Assembly: GCA_021234155.1 (NCBI GenBank)
Contig: JAJEKV010000013.1
Span: 15,417,877-15,481,876 of the forward strand
Direction: 5' to 3'
Source of the DNA: Isoetes taiwanensis
Taxonomy: Eukaryota; Streptophyta; Lycopodiopsida; Isoetales; Isoetaceae
Length of the DNA: 64,000 bases
The notes under the pieces were generated by a model. The model ran no database searches and was not told where the DNA came from. It saw nothing but the letters and a program-made list of their open reading frames with translations. A program made the translations under genes and the position numbers. The stretch's first letter is position 1, and each line of letters begins with the position of its first letter. This document shows positions 1 to 12,240 of this stretch, piece after piece.

Positions 1-546
1 TAGTCCTGTTTTATAAGATAATAACAGTTGTTGTGAATATACATATCTAACAAAGATGGTCCTAATAGTGAACCTGCTAAAGGGAATTACCGTTGAGAAC
101 AAAGGAAACAAAGCAATATTGGTGAATATGCACCAAGATTCAAATCATTTGCAAATGCACCATCTGACAAGAAGTTTCAAAGATACCATACCAAAAAGGA
201 GGGAAAAAAATTAAAAATAAATCCATTCCACCTTTGATCTCTTTTCTCGAGAGCCACCACTTTGAAAGAGAATCTAAACATTTTTCTAGAAAAGGCATTA
301 AAAGACGTAGCATTTGGATCAAGCGGAGTTTGGTGCAATTTATAGCATAGTGAATTGGAGAAGCCATAGCACATCATGACACCTTATCATTAACATTAGC
401 TATGTGAGAAAATGCCAACTAAGTCAAACATCACGAAATGACACTTATTTATGTCAATATCTAAATAGAATTGGACCATGGATCAAATAGGAGCAATACC
501 AAACGGAAACATGTAGCTAAAAGACTCCATGAGATACATCCATGTA
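1..546. other. gene-poor flank, nothing recognised
   Basis: Only short open frames without recognisable motifs are present on either strand. No splice-consistent exon chain, RNA gene or element terminus was seen. It is probably ordinary intergenic plant DNA. Confidence 0.5.
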
Positions 547-664
547 CAAGAGTGCACAATGATGATCCAAACTTATATGTTAATATTATCGTCTCCTAAG
601 GGAGTCAAGAGTGCACAATGATGATCCAAACTTATATGTTAATATTACAATCTCCTAAGGGAGT
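547..664. repeat. 59-bp tandem duplication (two copies)
   Basis: A 59-bp unit beginning CAAGAGTGCACAATGATG occurs at 547-605 and again directly at 606-664. The copies differ only at a few bases near the end of the TTAATATTA stretch. This is a simple recent tandem duplication, and no coding function is apparent. Confidence 0.9.
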
Positions 665-2497
665 TTGGATATTGAGCCAGGCCCTTTGAAGTAGAGATCT
701 ACTAAGCTAATAATGCTAGCGAGTTAGAGAACAAAGGTTCAAGGTTCCATTTTCATCATCCCTCTCCAAAGTCTTTTGCAAACATATCTCATAGGAGGCG
801 GAACTTTGAGTTGAGAGATTTTTAAGTGTAATCTGCCCCACTAGTCCAAGATATTCACCCATGCCCCCCTCAGGACTACAAGCAGATAATCACTCTCTCG
901 CTCGGGGATCTACAAAACTCCATACAACAGGTATGAGGAGGGCTGGATGTTAAACCAAGTCTTTCCAAATCGGCAGCCCACCCTATCAATGTCATTCTAT
1001 ACTTAGTTGGGATACTCGTCCCTAGGTTCCAGAGCATGCATGAGATTCACCTTAATAATGCAAGTTTGAGATTCCTCTTAACTAACAATAATACCTAAAG
1101 TGGAGGCGGTTACATAAAGTTAAAACTTGGCTCATAAGCTAGTGAGACCAAACTCCATATGGCAAACCTTCTATTGGGTGCCATGTAATGCTTCCCGTTA
1201 TTTGAACCGAAGCATAGATTAGCAAATGATGCGATCACAATCAACGATTCATATTGCTTGATTCTTCTCCATCTAGTTAGAATAGAATCAATTACACGAA
1301 TTCTGAAGCTAGGTACACGGTATTACAGAAACAGACACCAAAGTTAAAACTGCATATTATATATCCTGTCTAGTTGAAATCGGAAAATCCATCCCTTGCC
1401 CAGCCCAGACTTATATGATATGGGAGTAGCAAAGTGCGGAATATACGCCTATGCCATTCTCATTCCCCAAGCTACTGAATGGCCCTTCTTTATAAAAAGG
1501 CAACCGCATAATGGACCTGAAAAATGTATTGATTGGCTGGATAAGCATGAGAAGCAGGAACACTTGTGTATCAGGAACATGTGGCTGAGCAGCACATGTA
1601 CTGGCTAGGAAGTACACCTGTGCAGATATAAGCTTCTTTCAACTTTTGGGGAGATCCATATTGTAAGCAAAAACCTTGTAAGCTGTATAATTATTCAATT
1701 CCACTGAATTTCGGCCACCTCTGCTGTGTGCTAGCAGATTTCCAAGTTCTTTATCTACATAGAAATCATTGTTCTCTGAAAATAATTTTCTGCCTGAGTT
1801 TCCTATGCCAACATAGACGCTGCTGAACTGAAATTAGTGCATTCTTGTCGACCTGGCTAGATTATTCCTTTTTGCCTGCCATTACTGTGACAAGGTACTC
1901 TCTGCAATCTTCACCCAGCCACAGCTATGAAGAACCTATGAATTTATTGTGCTGGCTGCACATATGCAATTATTTAGAGCCGTTATGATATACCATGCTT
2001 TGAGGAAAATATCATCTAGGCGAGAGCACAAAGCACACATGTAGAAAAATGTATCAGAAAGCTAAGCAATGCCAGGAAAACCTACTGCCATCCCGGAAGC
2101 ATGTAAACACAGAGATCAACCAATTGCTATCATTCAAAACCCTAAGAGCCCAAGTAGAAAAGAGATTACTTTTCTTAATAGAAAGCAACTCAGGTATTAC
2201 TTGTCCGGAATCGAACACATCTGTCCATCTATAGCTAACTAAGCCAAAGCAACAACTTAGCCAAAAATACTATCTCTTCCATCACAGATCAGAGGTCTTC
2301 TTCAGTGCATAAATTGGTATGGCTGCTTCATGTTCCTCCTTCACCAGGTCATAGTGATGCGTGCAATGCACAGGCATGCAGGCACTTGCATGCATGCCAG
2401 AGAAAAACTACATACATTCTCGAGACCAGACATTCTCGAAGCATATCTCCTGCATCAAGCATTTCTTGAACCATTCGTAGAAGGCAGGAGAACTTAA
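665..2497. other. gene-poor stretch, nothing recognised
   Basis: AT-rich DNA with short open frames (for example 1396-1608 and 2049-2234 on +) that show no domain, codon texture or splice context I can recognise. I see no repeat termini in it. Confidence 0.5.
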
Positions 2498-2940
2498 AAA
2501 ACGAGGGTTTGCCCCACATAAACGAGGGTTTGCCCCTTGGGGCAACCCAAAAATACCTGTTGGGTTATACCTGAGAATCCCTGCCTACACGGTGGTACCA
2601 CAGACCCAAGATCTCAAACTATATACAGACAGAGCTCAAGCTTCAAGATCGCATACCATAACGCAATCCGGATTCCAAAATTTCAATGCCCGAGAAGCCG
2701 CCATAACCAGAATGCCAGAATGCATCGCTGAATCCAGGGCTTTGCCATGGTGCCGGCCTGCATCGTGCCGGTTAGGCGGTTCGAAGAGCATCGACCTACA
2801 ACAGGGCTGACCGCCAGTTTAATGGCAGCAGCCAGTTTTTAGCAGTCACCAGCATATCCTAAGCATATGCTGGCATATACCTGGATATACCCAAAAACCC
2901 ACATAAACAAGGGTTTGCCCCCCTAGGGGCAACCCAAAAA
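2498..2940. repeat. dispersed hairpin-forming motif around 400 bp of unique DNA
   Basis: The motif AACGAGGGTTTGCCCC occurs twice at about 2499-2536. Its second copy runs into GGGGCAACCC, so 2525-2547 can fold as a hairpin. A closely related copy (ACAAGGGTTTGCCCC, then GGGGCAACCC and an A-run) lies at 2900-2940 in the same orientation. A looser relative is at 28591-28620. The two main copies flank about 350 bp of unrelated DNA. This could be the ends of a short non-autonomous element or simply a dispersed hairpin repeat. Confidence 0.55.
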
Positions 2941-3060
2941 AAAAATACAGAAATAGCACAAAAATTAACGTGTCGACCCGAGAGCTCTTCTCAGCGACGG
3001 AAATATTAGAAACCTATTTTCTCAAACAAAAAATCAAACAGCCTTATATATGTTGTGATA

Positions 3061-3087
3061 GAGGGAGGAAGGAAGGAAGGAAGGAAG
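3061..3087. repeat. GGAA microsatellite
   Basis: Five consecutive GGAA units form a simple microsatellite with no visible coding role. Confidence 0.85.
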
Positions 3088-4264
3088 TATATTTTAACGT
3101 CCACGGAGGCCAACGAAGAGAGCAGCAAATTGCTTATGGTTACCACTTGTTTGGTAAGTAGTATTTTGTTGAAGGATTGTGATTAGAATCTTTAGATTGT
3201 ATTGTTTTCTTATGATGGCAGTTTGTGCTACTAGTATATACACAATATTATGGTTGATGTCATAAGAATTTTGATATTACAGGATGATATTGAACATTTT
3301 AGATCGGTGTCTAAAATTATGAACATTATTATGAATAGTAGTTGATGATATTGTGAGGTTGGTGCCTCAATGAAAACTTTCATTCTCTCTTAAACCTTTA
3401 TGAGCAGAAGTTGCTGCTTCTGGTTGAGGTTAGTGCCTCAACGAAAACTTGATTCTCTCATAAATAGGGTTGCCCTTAAGGCCAAACGTGTGGAAGCATA
3501 ATTTAGAAGGTTGGGTATTTACGAGAATAGTTATGTTGGCAAAAGTTTTTTGGACTTGAATGTCTTTCACAAATATCTAAGCGAATCTTGATCAATGACA
3601 AACACATTATAACTAATAGTAGCATGCAACTTAGCCATTGCGTATGTGAATGTGGCTTTATCCTTGTAGATAAATCATACATTTGATGCGAAGACAATAT
3701 CTCGAGCATCATCTCCACCTCCCAGTTTTCAATGGCATGATGAGACGATGTCTATTGATGATGAAGTGACTATAAGAGAGCATATTGATTATGATGAGGC
3801 TACTAAACCCCTCAAAAGTAGGACAGCCTATATGACATTGGCTGTTTACGGTGGCTTCACTTAGGGGACCATTTCGTGTTTTCTAGTCCCATATTACAGT
3901 TCTTTCTTGATGGATCTTAATCTTTCTCATGATAGTATATTAACGTCCTTCCAAAACACCCTACCCTATTTCTAGAAATGAAATGTATTACAATATTTTC
4001 AAAACAAATCTAAAAAATATCATATATATCTAGATGAACATGGTGAGTAGGGTAGGTTAGATTATGAAGTAAACCTAGAATATTTGGCGATTTCAGGAGA
4101 ATCTTATAGAAGCAAGATAGAAGATAATATGGGAATCCATGGTTGTGCCACATAGCGAACGTGGTGAATCCAAATGGTGTGAGATTTTTAGAAAACCTGG
4201 TTAATTTTATTGTTCTCCATCTGCAATGGATCCTATTAGACTATAGTATCAAAGAATTTACTAG
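3088..4264. other. gene-poor stretch, nothing recognised
   Basis: Only small frames without recognisable content are present. The right edge is the insertion site of the LINE that starts at the target-site duplication at 4265. Confidence 0.5.
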
Positions 4265-4409
4265 TAACTAATAGACTTTTTTTTTTTTTTTTTTTTTTTT
4301 GAAGAACGACAAACTTTATTGAAACTCCAAGCCAAAAGCAAAATACAAATGCAGAGGCAGGAATAAAGTCTCAGAGGATAATCATGATCCACTGAGTAGA
4401 ACCACCAGC

Positions 4410-5493
4410 CTATGCATAAGACAGCACACTCAAGTAGGACTCAAATATCAACTGTCGCTTGGCAGGAGCAAGCGAAAAACAATGGTATGCCTTAGCGATT
4501 CTAGCTTGTGCGTCCTGGAGGACAATTGCAAGAGGAATATCCAAACCCTGAAAGATACACAGTCTTCTGCGCTTCCAGATGGACCACAACAACCATCCTG
4601 ATGCTAAATGAAATGCTTGGCTCTGCAACTTACTCCAAGCATCCGGATAAATAGCCAGAAGCACTTGCTGACTTGTCAATGTCACATGAAAAAGAGAAAG
4701 TAGCCAAGACCAAACAGGCTGGAGATGGACACATAAAAAGAAACAATGCTCAATGGTCTCGTCCCTTTGCTTGCACAGTGGGCAGAGTGCTGACACTCGA
4801 GGATCAAATCTGTGGACAAGCACATTCACACGAGGGCATCTGTGAAGAATCTGCCACCAAAGCACCGCCACCTTAGGATGGAGTAGTTTATCCCAAGCCC
4901 AAGTCCACATACGTCTCCAATTAGGAGGTGAAAGCTGAAGGGACCACCTAGTGGATGGCAGAAGGATATCACTATTGACAAGCAGCCTATACATAGAGTT
5001 CACAAGCCTACGCTCGTGAACACTCTGGTGGGAAACCCACATGCACCCTTCAATAACCTCTGGAGCAACCAATGGCAGAGTACTAGCAATCTTTTGCCAA
5101 ATAGGTCTGTCCCATCGAGACAATGAGAATTTTGTTTGAAAGATTTGCCATGTCGCTAACTGGCCAGAGTCATACCATGCCGCAACTGTCCAAATTCCTG
5201 CTAACCTCCAACGCCGCTGAGTTAATGGATGAACTGAGGCACAAAGTGGAAGATTATGGTATCCACCAACAAGGGGCACTCAACTGATGACATGCAACAA
5301 GATCAATACGAAATAGGGTCCGTGTTGTCTCCCAAGACTCCAGCAAGCCTTTCAAAAAAGGAGAGGCATTAGGAAAAGGGCATAGCTGATAAAAGAGACT
5401 CCAAGGAAGAAGCGGTTTTAATGAAGCTTTCCCAAAAGGAACACAATGTGCAAGTGACTGCCTCACCAACCGCATTCCAGGTGAGTCAACCAT
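4410..5493 (-). pseudogene. LINE polyprotein C-terminus, zf-RVT domain
   Basis: The long minus frame at 4410-5279 (289 residues) carries the plant LINE zinc-binding region found after reverse transcriptase: a WWQILHRCPRVNVLVHR stretch followed by the Cys/His cluster CPLCKQRDETIEHCFFLC, then W-rich sequence (WLLWSIWKRRR). A second minus frame at 5254-5493 (beginning MVDSPGMRLVRQ) is the preceding part of the same protein, displaced by one frame near 5270. The reading ends about 110 bp before the poly(A) tail, as expected for a LINE 3' end. The N-terminal endonuclease and RT catalytic core are absent. It is a dead fragment whose presumed former role was reverse transcription in target-primed retrotransposition. 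Confidence 0.92.
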
Positions 5494-5506
5494 ATCCTTG
5501 AGGATC

Positions 5507-5821
5507 CTCTGATGCTTGGGATATTATCATAGAAGGGTTGCGTAAGCATTTATTTTGGTGGAATACTGCTAAGCTCTCTCTGCCAGCGCGAATAACTGTT
5601 GCTAAGCACGTTTTAAGTAATTCCCATGTCTATATGGCCTCTGCCCTTCTGGCTTCTCAGTCAAAATTTTAGGTGATTGTTACTATTGTCCGTAATTTTA
5701 TTTGGGGTGGGACTGAGGAGCATGCTGTGGTCAAGGTTGCATGGTCCAAATGCACCAAGCCAAAATTTGCAGGTGGTTTGGGGATGACAGACTTCCATTT
5801 GCAGAGTAAGATTCTAATTTC
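5507..5821 (+). pseudogene. inverted LINE segment, distal RT/linker region
   Basis: The plus frame contains AKLSLPARITVAKHVL, then VRNFIWGG and later KPKFAGGLGMTDF. These match in order the conserved plant LINE stretch (L-L-GR-L-ns-p-y, then nFlWGG, then cKPk--GGLG) that joins the RT to the zinc-binding domain. One stop codon interrupts it after QSKF. It belongs to the same protein as the minus-strand segment to the left but is in opposite orientation, and it ends exactly at the right target-site duplication. Confidence 0.88.
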
Positions 5822-5837
5822 TAACTAATAGACTTTT

Positions 5838-8800
5838 GGTGAAATTTTGGCTTTGAAGGCAACCTTGCTTGTAACCTTATCCATCCATTTGAGATTGGAA
5901 AAAAAAAAGGAATAGTTAATAAAATTTTAGACCCTTGCCCGACCAGCCCCCCCCTTTTCTGAAGGATAAAAGCAAAAAGTTTATTAATTAGATATAAAAG
6001 GTACAGAATGTACATGTCTCATCTAACTGTATAAGCACAAGCGAGCCTGAAGCGAAATGTGCTTACTCCAGAGTAGGAGACTAATGATAAGAACCATTTT
6101 AAAGATATTGAATTCAAATAGATTATGTCACTTAAGGAACACTCATAAGCCATCAGTACCTTATTCTGGGCCACAACAATAACGTCGCATGTAGATAAGT
6201 AAATGTGGCATCTGCAACGCTCCCATATCAACTATAGATTGCTTTCCAGAAGGGGAAGATTTGATATGGGTATGGTAGCTCGAGGGTGTGGTCTTAGACA
6301 TTAGTCTTGGTGGACTAGCATGGGAGTCTTTGTAAGAACAACTTATTGCCAAGGCAAGGCTTCAGAGGGATAATAGAAACCTCTTGTCAAAACAACATTT
6401 GTTTAAATTAGTCAAGGTATTCCTTCGAGAAGACCGACCACGATACACATTCATAACGTAAAAAGGCCTTTCTAAAAATAAAGGTTAGGGCCGAATTTAG
6501 TTAAAGGTCCTACCTAGATTTTTATTGGGGAAAAAGGAGAACAATGAGTAGATATGGATGGATGACAGCTTCGGAGGATCATCTTGCTCTCTGCATTTTT
6601 CTACTACAGTGATGAACACTGACTTACCAAGCTGATTAGGAAAGGGAGAGGCTTAAGCCAGACCCTTGTTGTTTTGAAATTGAATTATTGTAGATTGATA
6701 TGCCTAAATTGTCTATGCCTAGCTCCGGAAGATCCGGTTGGGAGGTGATTTACACAAATTTAATCCTAAGTATTGAATCAATCTCCAATTTTTGTGAACT
6801 TAGGATATTATTGGTGTAACTCATATTAGTACCATGCAACATACATTATACAGATGTCCTAACGGCTCATACTCCATGGGGGTCGACTGAGGGCCTCAAT
6901 ACATCGAGTTTTCCTCACCATCCTCCCATCCTGTGCACATTTTGCAGAAAATTTAGAACACATTAGGTTATCAACTGCAACCTCTGGACCTATGGCTTAT
7001 GGGAGGACCACTTCTACTATTCCATCCTCTAAGCCAATGAGATAGAAGTAGGGATGCTCCTATCTATATAGCATGAATGCCCTCTAGGCAAACTAGAGGT
7101 GGTGGGAGCACTGTCACAGGACTCGACTCAATCCCACTAAAGATGGACCCATCCACTCGAGGAGGTGCCCCAATCTTCTCACAGTGGTTGGCTATTGAGA
7201 CGAGTCTGCCATGGACTGCTTCAATTTTGACTCCACAGACCCCATTTAGAGGATGGTCATCCCTTTTGTCTAGTTCAGAATCTTCTGCACATGCTAAAAT
7301 AATGGGTTCTGTGACGAGCCTGCCGAGTTGACCCTCCTTGCAACTCGGGATCTTGTCAATACTTGAGGTTAGATCAAGGTTGATATGAAAACTCTAACCA
7401 ATTAATGATGGTGAAGAATTTAATCTTCCAAAAATAATGGAGAATGATTCCCTTCTTATATATATCTAATATCCAACAATTGTAATATAGTTTCAAGAGA
7501 AATACATCCATAATGCATTTATTCAAAACCAAAGCTAAAATTCATCTTCTAGAAAACTCCAACTCAGCCACGATCATGAGCAGTATTGCTGCTACTGGCC
7601 CGAGCACCACCTTGCTCAATCACTGCATGCACTCAAAGGGGTTAGTCCTTGTGACTAAGTGGGGATACCATAGCTGCCTCTGCATGCATAAAACGTCTTG
7701 AAAGTCTTGGATAACAAACATAAATAACTCAAAGATGCAAGAACCTATGGTGCAATGCTAAACAATGACAACAAAGAAAATAACATAGCATCAATAGCAA
7801 AGAACATAACCAAAGTACCAAACCATCATAACAAACTCCGGGACAATGGGTAGCTCAGCCAGCCTACATACAGGCCCCGTTAGCAGGATAACGCTCAGCC
7901 AACTTACATTCCAAGCCCTGTAGCGAGGTGGTGGGGTGAACCTCGTATGCGCATACCCTCTCAGCCCACGTCTGGCACTGGAGGACCTCTTACCATGGGA
8001 GTTCACAAGAGTTGACTGACGTAGCAATCCCGGCCAGGAGAACTAACGCTCGGTGTCATAGAGCACAAGAACCACAGAGAATCACAGATGAACATGAGCA
8101 TGCCGGAGCAACCTAGGCCACCGAACCTAGTAGCCCGACCCCGGAGGATCCAATAGACATCAAAATACCATGACAACAAAGGAACAATGCAAAGACCAAG
8201 ACATGTGATATTCGTTAGCTTATTTACTATACACAGGTGCCTAGAGCATACCCTTGTCGATGTTGCCCATACAACTTGCTCGTGTTGAAGTAGCTAACTT
8301 ACTGATGAAAGTATACTAATAATTCTATCATATGCAAGCTTACCATCCAAGTCCATTCCCCCCATAAGGAATACAAGTCCACATTAACTTCTGTTAAATC
8401 TGTTAACCCTAATAATTTACCATACTTACTTCCCTTGCCAATTCATCCAATTTCTATGTCGGAGGAGGTATATATCCCTTACCAACTGACCGTAAACCCA
8501 GGTTCCAATCTTTGTGTCAAACGTACAATTCGCCTAAATTATTAACTTTAGAATTACTCATGTTTATCTTAGTTACAACGATTCAAAGCCATTCTATATT
8601 GTAATTTTCATGATGCTGCACATACCTTCTGCCAGGATCTGCCCATATCTTCTGTCAAGACTTGCGGTATGCATCACTATTGCCCTTCAATACTCTTTAA
8701 ACTATTTTGTGCCTCTTTATGTTTTTCTTTAGGTTATAATTTATTTATCAAAAGTGTTAACAAAAGGTGACAAAACAAGCCAACAAAAACACAGACCAAC

Positions 8801-10089
8801 AAAGCAACGAAACACTTCCGGAAACTGCATCGATCCACCTTCTCGGGCCATTTAACAAGCAAAACGGCCACTCCAAGGCCAAAATCGGCCCTTCTCAGCC
8901 AAATCCGACCTATTTCTGTGAGATTTGAATCCGCTTTGAGGCAGTTGGGTCACCTTCCAATGTTACAGAATGATCATGCCGCCCTCTGATTTTACCAAAT
9001 TAGCTCTTGATTCCTTCAATTGGGCCTCTTAGCAAGCCAAATCCATCTGTTTCTTGGTCCTTCTGAGAAGCTTCCATAAGCTTAGCATCCGACTGTGGCA
9101 ACTCTGCTGCAGTTTACACCGTTGATGTAGCTCATAATATCCTGATTTAATTCTAGAATACATGCAGCTTCAAACTTTGCTTTACCAAAGCATCAACCAT
9201 TCTCACCATAACTGTTACACCGGAATTATTTATCCAAAGCATGCATCTAATGATTCAAAGCAGCTAATTACTCACTTGAATCCGTGAAAACCCCACCTGA
9301 TAGAATAGATCGATGCCGTTCTTGATGCCATTGCCAAGCTCCTGCCTTCTCGGTGTCTCCAAAAAGCTTCTCAAATTCCTTTCTCAATTTGCCTTTTTAA
9401 TTCATAAAGCTTTTACTTATTTTTAGTTCTATCCTGCATGCATGTGCGTACATGAGTACGTATACTGGCCCATCAAGCGGCCAGGACCGTTACAGGTTCT
9501 AATTCCTACTAGAAATGAACATACAAAGGCAAACATGCTGATATGCATGGAAGGATTGTAGCAAGAATTAGATAAATGTTATATCAGTAATGACGTATAA
9601 CATTGCGTCATTCCGTACAGGGCTCGATGCCACATGTATGGACTGGGGCATGAATGGGGGAGACAAAAATGGAGACCCTATGATACCATCTGCTTGTTAA
9701 TTGGTCTCAGTACCATAGATGTTTTAACTAATATTATTGCCAGTCAATTTTGCACTAATTTATGTACAATTGATATTTTTTTTTATACATTTGGGATAAT
9801 TGTATGCATTTCTAGGTGATATATATATATGCTTTAACACAAACATATAAAGTATATGCTTTGCAAAGTGTTAAATAAAGTTGGGTAATTAAAGAAAAAG
9901 ATTCCTCTCATTGAAATAATTAATTTGTCGTTTTCAGGCGAGCCCCATTCTAGAATTGAAACCTTTTTTCTTATGATTAGTATAGTCATTATAGGCACAA
10001 GTATAAATTGATAATTGTAGCTAGATTTGAGAACAAGTTCCCCTTGTCTAGAATTCACCTATCATATGTCATAACTAATCTTACTAAAT
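5838..10089. other. gene-poor stretch, nothing securely recognised
   Basis: No exon chain, domain or RNA gene was recognised. Short open frames at 7077-7331 (+), 7513-7701 (+) and 7791-8027 (-) lack recognisable motifs. A weak zinc-knuckle-like spacing at 6934-6978 is interrupted by a stop and was not accepted. The right edge is the terminal inverted repeat of the large element at 10090. Confidence 0.45.
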
Positions 10090-10121
10090 CATTAGAGTTT
10101 TTTTGAGATCAAATAAGGGCC
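10090..10121 (+). repeat. left terminal inverted repeat
   Basis: 32 bp beginning CATTAGAGTTTTTTTGAG and ending AAATAAGGGCC. It is the reverse complement of 22855-22886 except for one A/G difference after GAG. Similarity inward of the 32 bp is weak, although both ends also contain GCCACGT a little further in. Confidence 0.9.
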
Positions 10122-10539
10122 CTTACTCGATGCCACGTCAAAAAGCTCGCGGCCAATGGGGAGCCGAGCTTGTACAGAACTTTTTTACCGAGTCTTGGTT
10201 TCGCCTTTCCAGATGTCAACTGCACATAGCTTCGGTAATATCCGTGCCTCTAGCTTCGGGTGTCAGATTACACACGTGGCAATTATAACCGTTAGCTCCC
10301 GCCCTCAATTCCCTCGCCGGGTGTTTTCCACAGCGAGTTTGCGGCGAAGATCGATTGCCGCGCCAAAGGGAGCTTCGGTTCACTTTCGAGGGCTGCCGAC
10401 TGCGCTAAAGGGAGTTTCGACCCACGAAAAACTTCGATCAAGGTAAAATCGCAGTAGCCTTTCCTAGTATTTCGATTCCGCTCCACATTACGATTTGAAT
10501 TACGTGACTAGATGGCTATAAGCTCTATCACGGTCGGAA

Positions 10540-11558
10540 ATGAGTTTGAAAGCTTCGTGGTGTCGTAGGGAGCTTTGTTACACTCCAACCACGCAATGCG
10601 AGGTGAATGGCGAGTCAAAAGATGCAGGGAGAAATGATGTTTACGCACATTGGAAGGCTTTGGTGGTCGGATTTCGATCAGGCAAAGAGATATTTGTACA
10701 AGTAAGGCATGTATACACTCCAACCCCACGGTTAGAAGCAAATTGTGAGTATGTAATTCTATGCAATCCATATTCAAATTAGTTCAGTTACTTATCCAGT
10801 TCATTCCTATTCTCTCAGGTTTGTGTATATCTGATGTGGAGAACACTGTCTCTTCACACTCGATAAGCAGTGTTTTCCATTGCTTTCACCAAGATATGGG
10901 CTGCTTGTTGTTCGAAGGTAGCACACCGATCATTTCGAGAAAGGGGTATATGGTTCTGGAGGTATGAATACTCTCCACGAAGATCCAAGCTAACTGAGCT
11001 TCCATTGCCCAGCCTGTCCGATTTATACTGCAGGCCTCTGGATGCCACTTCTATCTTATTAGCACGGAGTAAGTTGTCGCAGGAAATGTTCACGGCATTG
11101 AAGGAGAAGGGAGGAGTCTGCGGGCATGTGAAGATAAATTTAGGAATTGATCTGTTCATTGCCATATTCAAGAGCGCCGACAATGTAAAGAAGACCTTGA
11201 AGATGTTTACAGTTCAACAAATGCATGGATAGTTTTTTAGATAGTGTATTTCTTGAAGGTTGGAGTGCTCGACTTCACGATGGAGCTGAATGTACTGAAT
11301 GCAGGATAAGTCGAGACTACGGTTCGGTTCAGATATTGCATTCGGAAGCAAACTCTGTATGTCACTTTTAAGTATAGGAGATGGCGAAATGTCCGTGAAG
11401 GAAGAAAGTACGTCTGGATTCCTGTCGAACAAGATGACAATGATGGCACTCATTCCGTTGTCATAGACTTGAACATTCATAAGGATAATCAGCTGTTCAA
11501 AAGTCCGAGGCGAGAGAAGTGGTCTCTATTCGATGTTCGGGCGACAATTGGAGTTTGA
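10540..11558 (+). pseudogene. unrecognised ORF group 1 of the TIR element
   Basis: The plus strand has open stretches at 10540-10782, 10870-11232 (120 residues) and about 11320-11558. The last carries protein-like text (RKYVWIPVEQDDNDG ... KWSLFDVRATIGV) and ends in TGA. They are in different frames, so this is either a spliced gene (GTAAGG after 10700 and CAG before 10819 are possible splice sites) or one damaged by frameshifts. I recognise no family. It ends about 240 bp before palindrome array A, matching the pattern seen for the other ORFs of the element. Confidence 0.4.
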
Positions 11559-11800
11559 GACGGACTTAAACTTCTTCCATTTCATGATAGATGGCCAGAA
11601 GGTGGGAAAGCGCAGAGAAGAATGCTATAAATTGGGGTCATGCATGCCACCCAAAGTCATATCTGTATATGAATCTATCTAATATAAATATAAGTGATTG
11701 TTAACTGGAGATCTATTGTATATTAATTGCAAACATTTGCTTTCATTGGGATATAAGACTTAAAGTAGCCATGTTATGTACAACTCTGATTGTGGATGTG

Positions 11801-12165
11801 TTTTTCTGCCGTACTTACGGTCGAAATTGTGGCTCTCATAAAATATGGAAGGGCCATTTTCGCACCGTAGCCACGGTGCGAAAATGTGCATAGTATAAAA
11901 AACGAAAGGGGTATATTCGCACCGTAGCCACGGTGCGAAGTTATACATACAATAAGATATTGAAGTGTTGTTTTCGCACCGTAGCCACGGTGGAAAAATA
12001 CCGCTGAAAAAAAAATGGAATGGTATTTTCGCACCGTAGCCACGGTGCGAAATTGTGAATAGAATAACTTATCGAAGTCTTGTTTTCGCACCGTAGCCAC
12101 GGTGCGAATTTGTGCATAGCATAAATTAAGGAAGTGTTATTTTCGCATCGTTGCCACGTTCTTAG
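11801..12165. repeat. palindrome array A (7 units, 57-bp period)
   Basis: Seven units have cores near 11801, 11857, 11916, 11971, 12027, 12083 and 12141; the first and last are degenerate. The best core is a perfect inverted repeat, stem TTTTCGCACCGT, loop AGCC, then the complementary stem. The roughly 30-bp DNA between cores is itself a diverged repeat (like TTGTGCATAGAATAA then GGAAGTGTTG), so the unit is a 55-57 bp satellite with a hairpin core. It lies between ORF group 1 (ends 11558) and the ORF starting 12241. The minus-strand open frame over it merely translates the repeat. Confidence 0.92.
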
Positions 12166-12240
12166 TCTCTATTGCAAATCAAGTCGCTACAAAGGCGCTC
12201 ACATTCTAAGTATCATAAATCGAGGCGTTGCTCTACGAGA

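Larger units (their letters stand above)
4265..5837 (-). mobile_element. 5'-truncated, 5'-inverted LINE (L1-type) with target-site duplication
   Basis: The 16-bp sequence TAACTAATAGACTTTT occurs at 4265-4280 and again at 5822-5837, bracketing about 1.54 kb. A T-run follows the left copy, which is the poly(A) tail of an element whose 3' end is on the minus strand. Inside, the minus strand from about 5493 down to 4410 encodes the C-terminal zinc-binding part of a plant LINE polyprotein. From about 5507 to 5821 the plus strand encodes the stretch that normally comes just before it (end of the RT and linker). A 5' segment in opposite orientation to the 3' segment between intact TSDs is the classical product of twin priming during target-primed reverse transcription. 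The element is truncated and cannot be autonomous. Confidence 0.93.

Noticed and set aside
6934-6978. Zinc-knuckle-like CTFCRKFRTH...INC on plus strand
   Set aside because: The spacing is C-x2-C-x5-H-x4-C instead of the retroviral C-x2-C-x4-H-x4-C, and a stop codon lies inside; probably chance.
11774-12100. 108-residue minus-strand ORF with repeated HRGYGAK
   Set aside because: It is only the translation of palindrome array A, open because the unit length is near a multiple of three and lacks stops in that frame.
11801-12165. CRISPR-like array (28-bp palindromic repeats, ~30-bp spacers)
   Set aside because: The spacers are diverged copies of one another, there are no cas genes, and the surroundings are plant nuclear DNA; it is a tandem satellite with a hairpin core.
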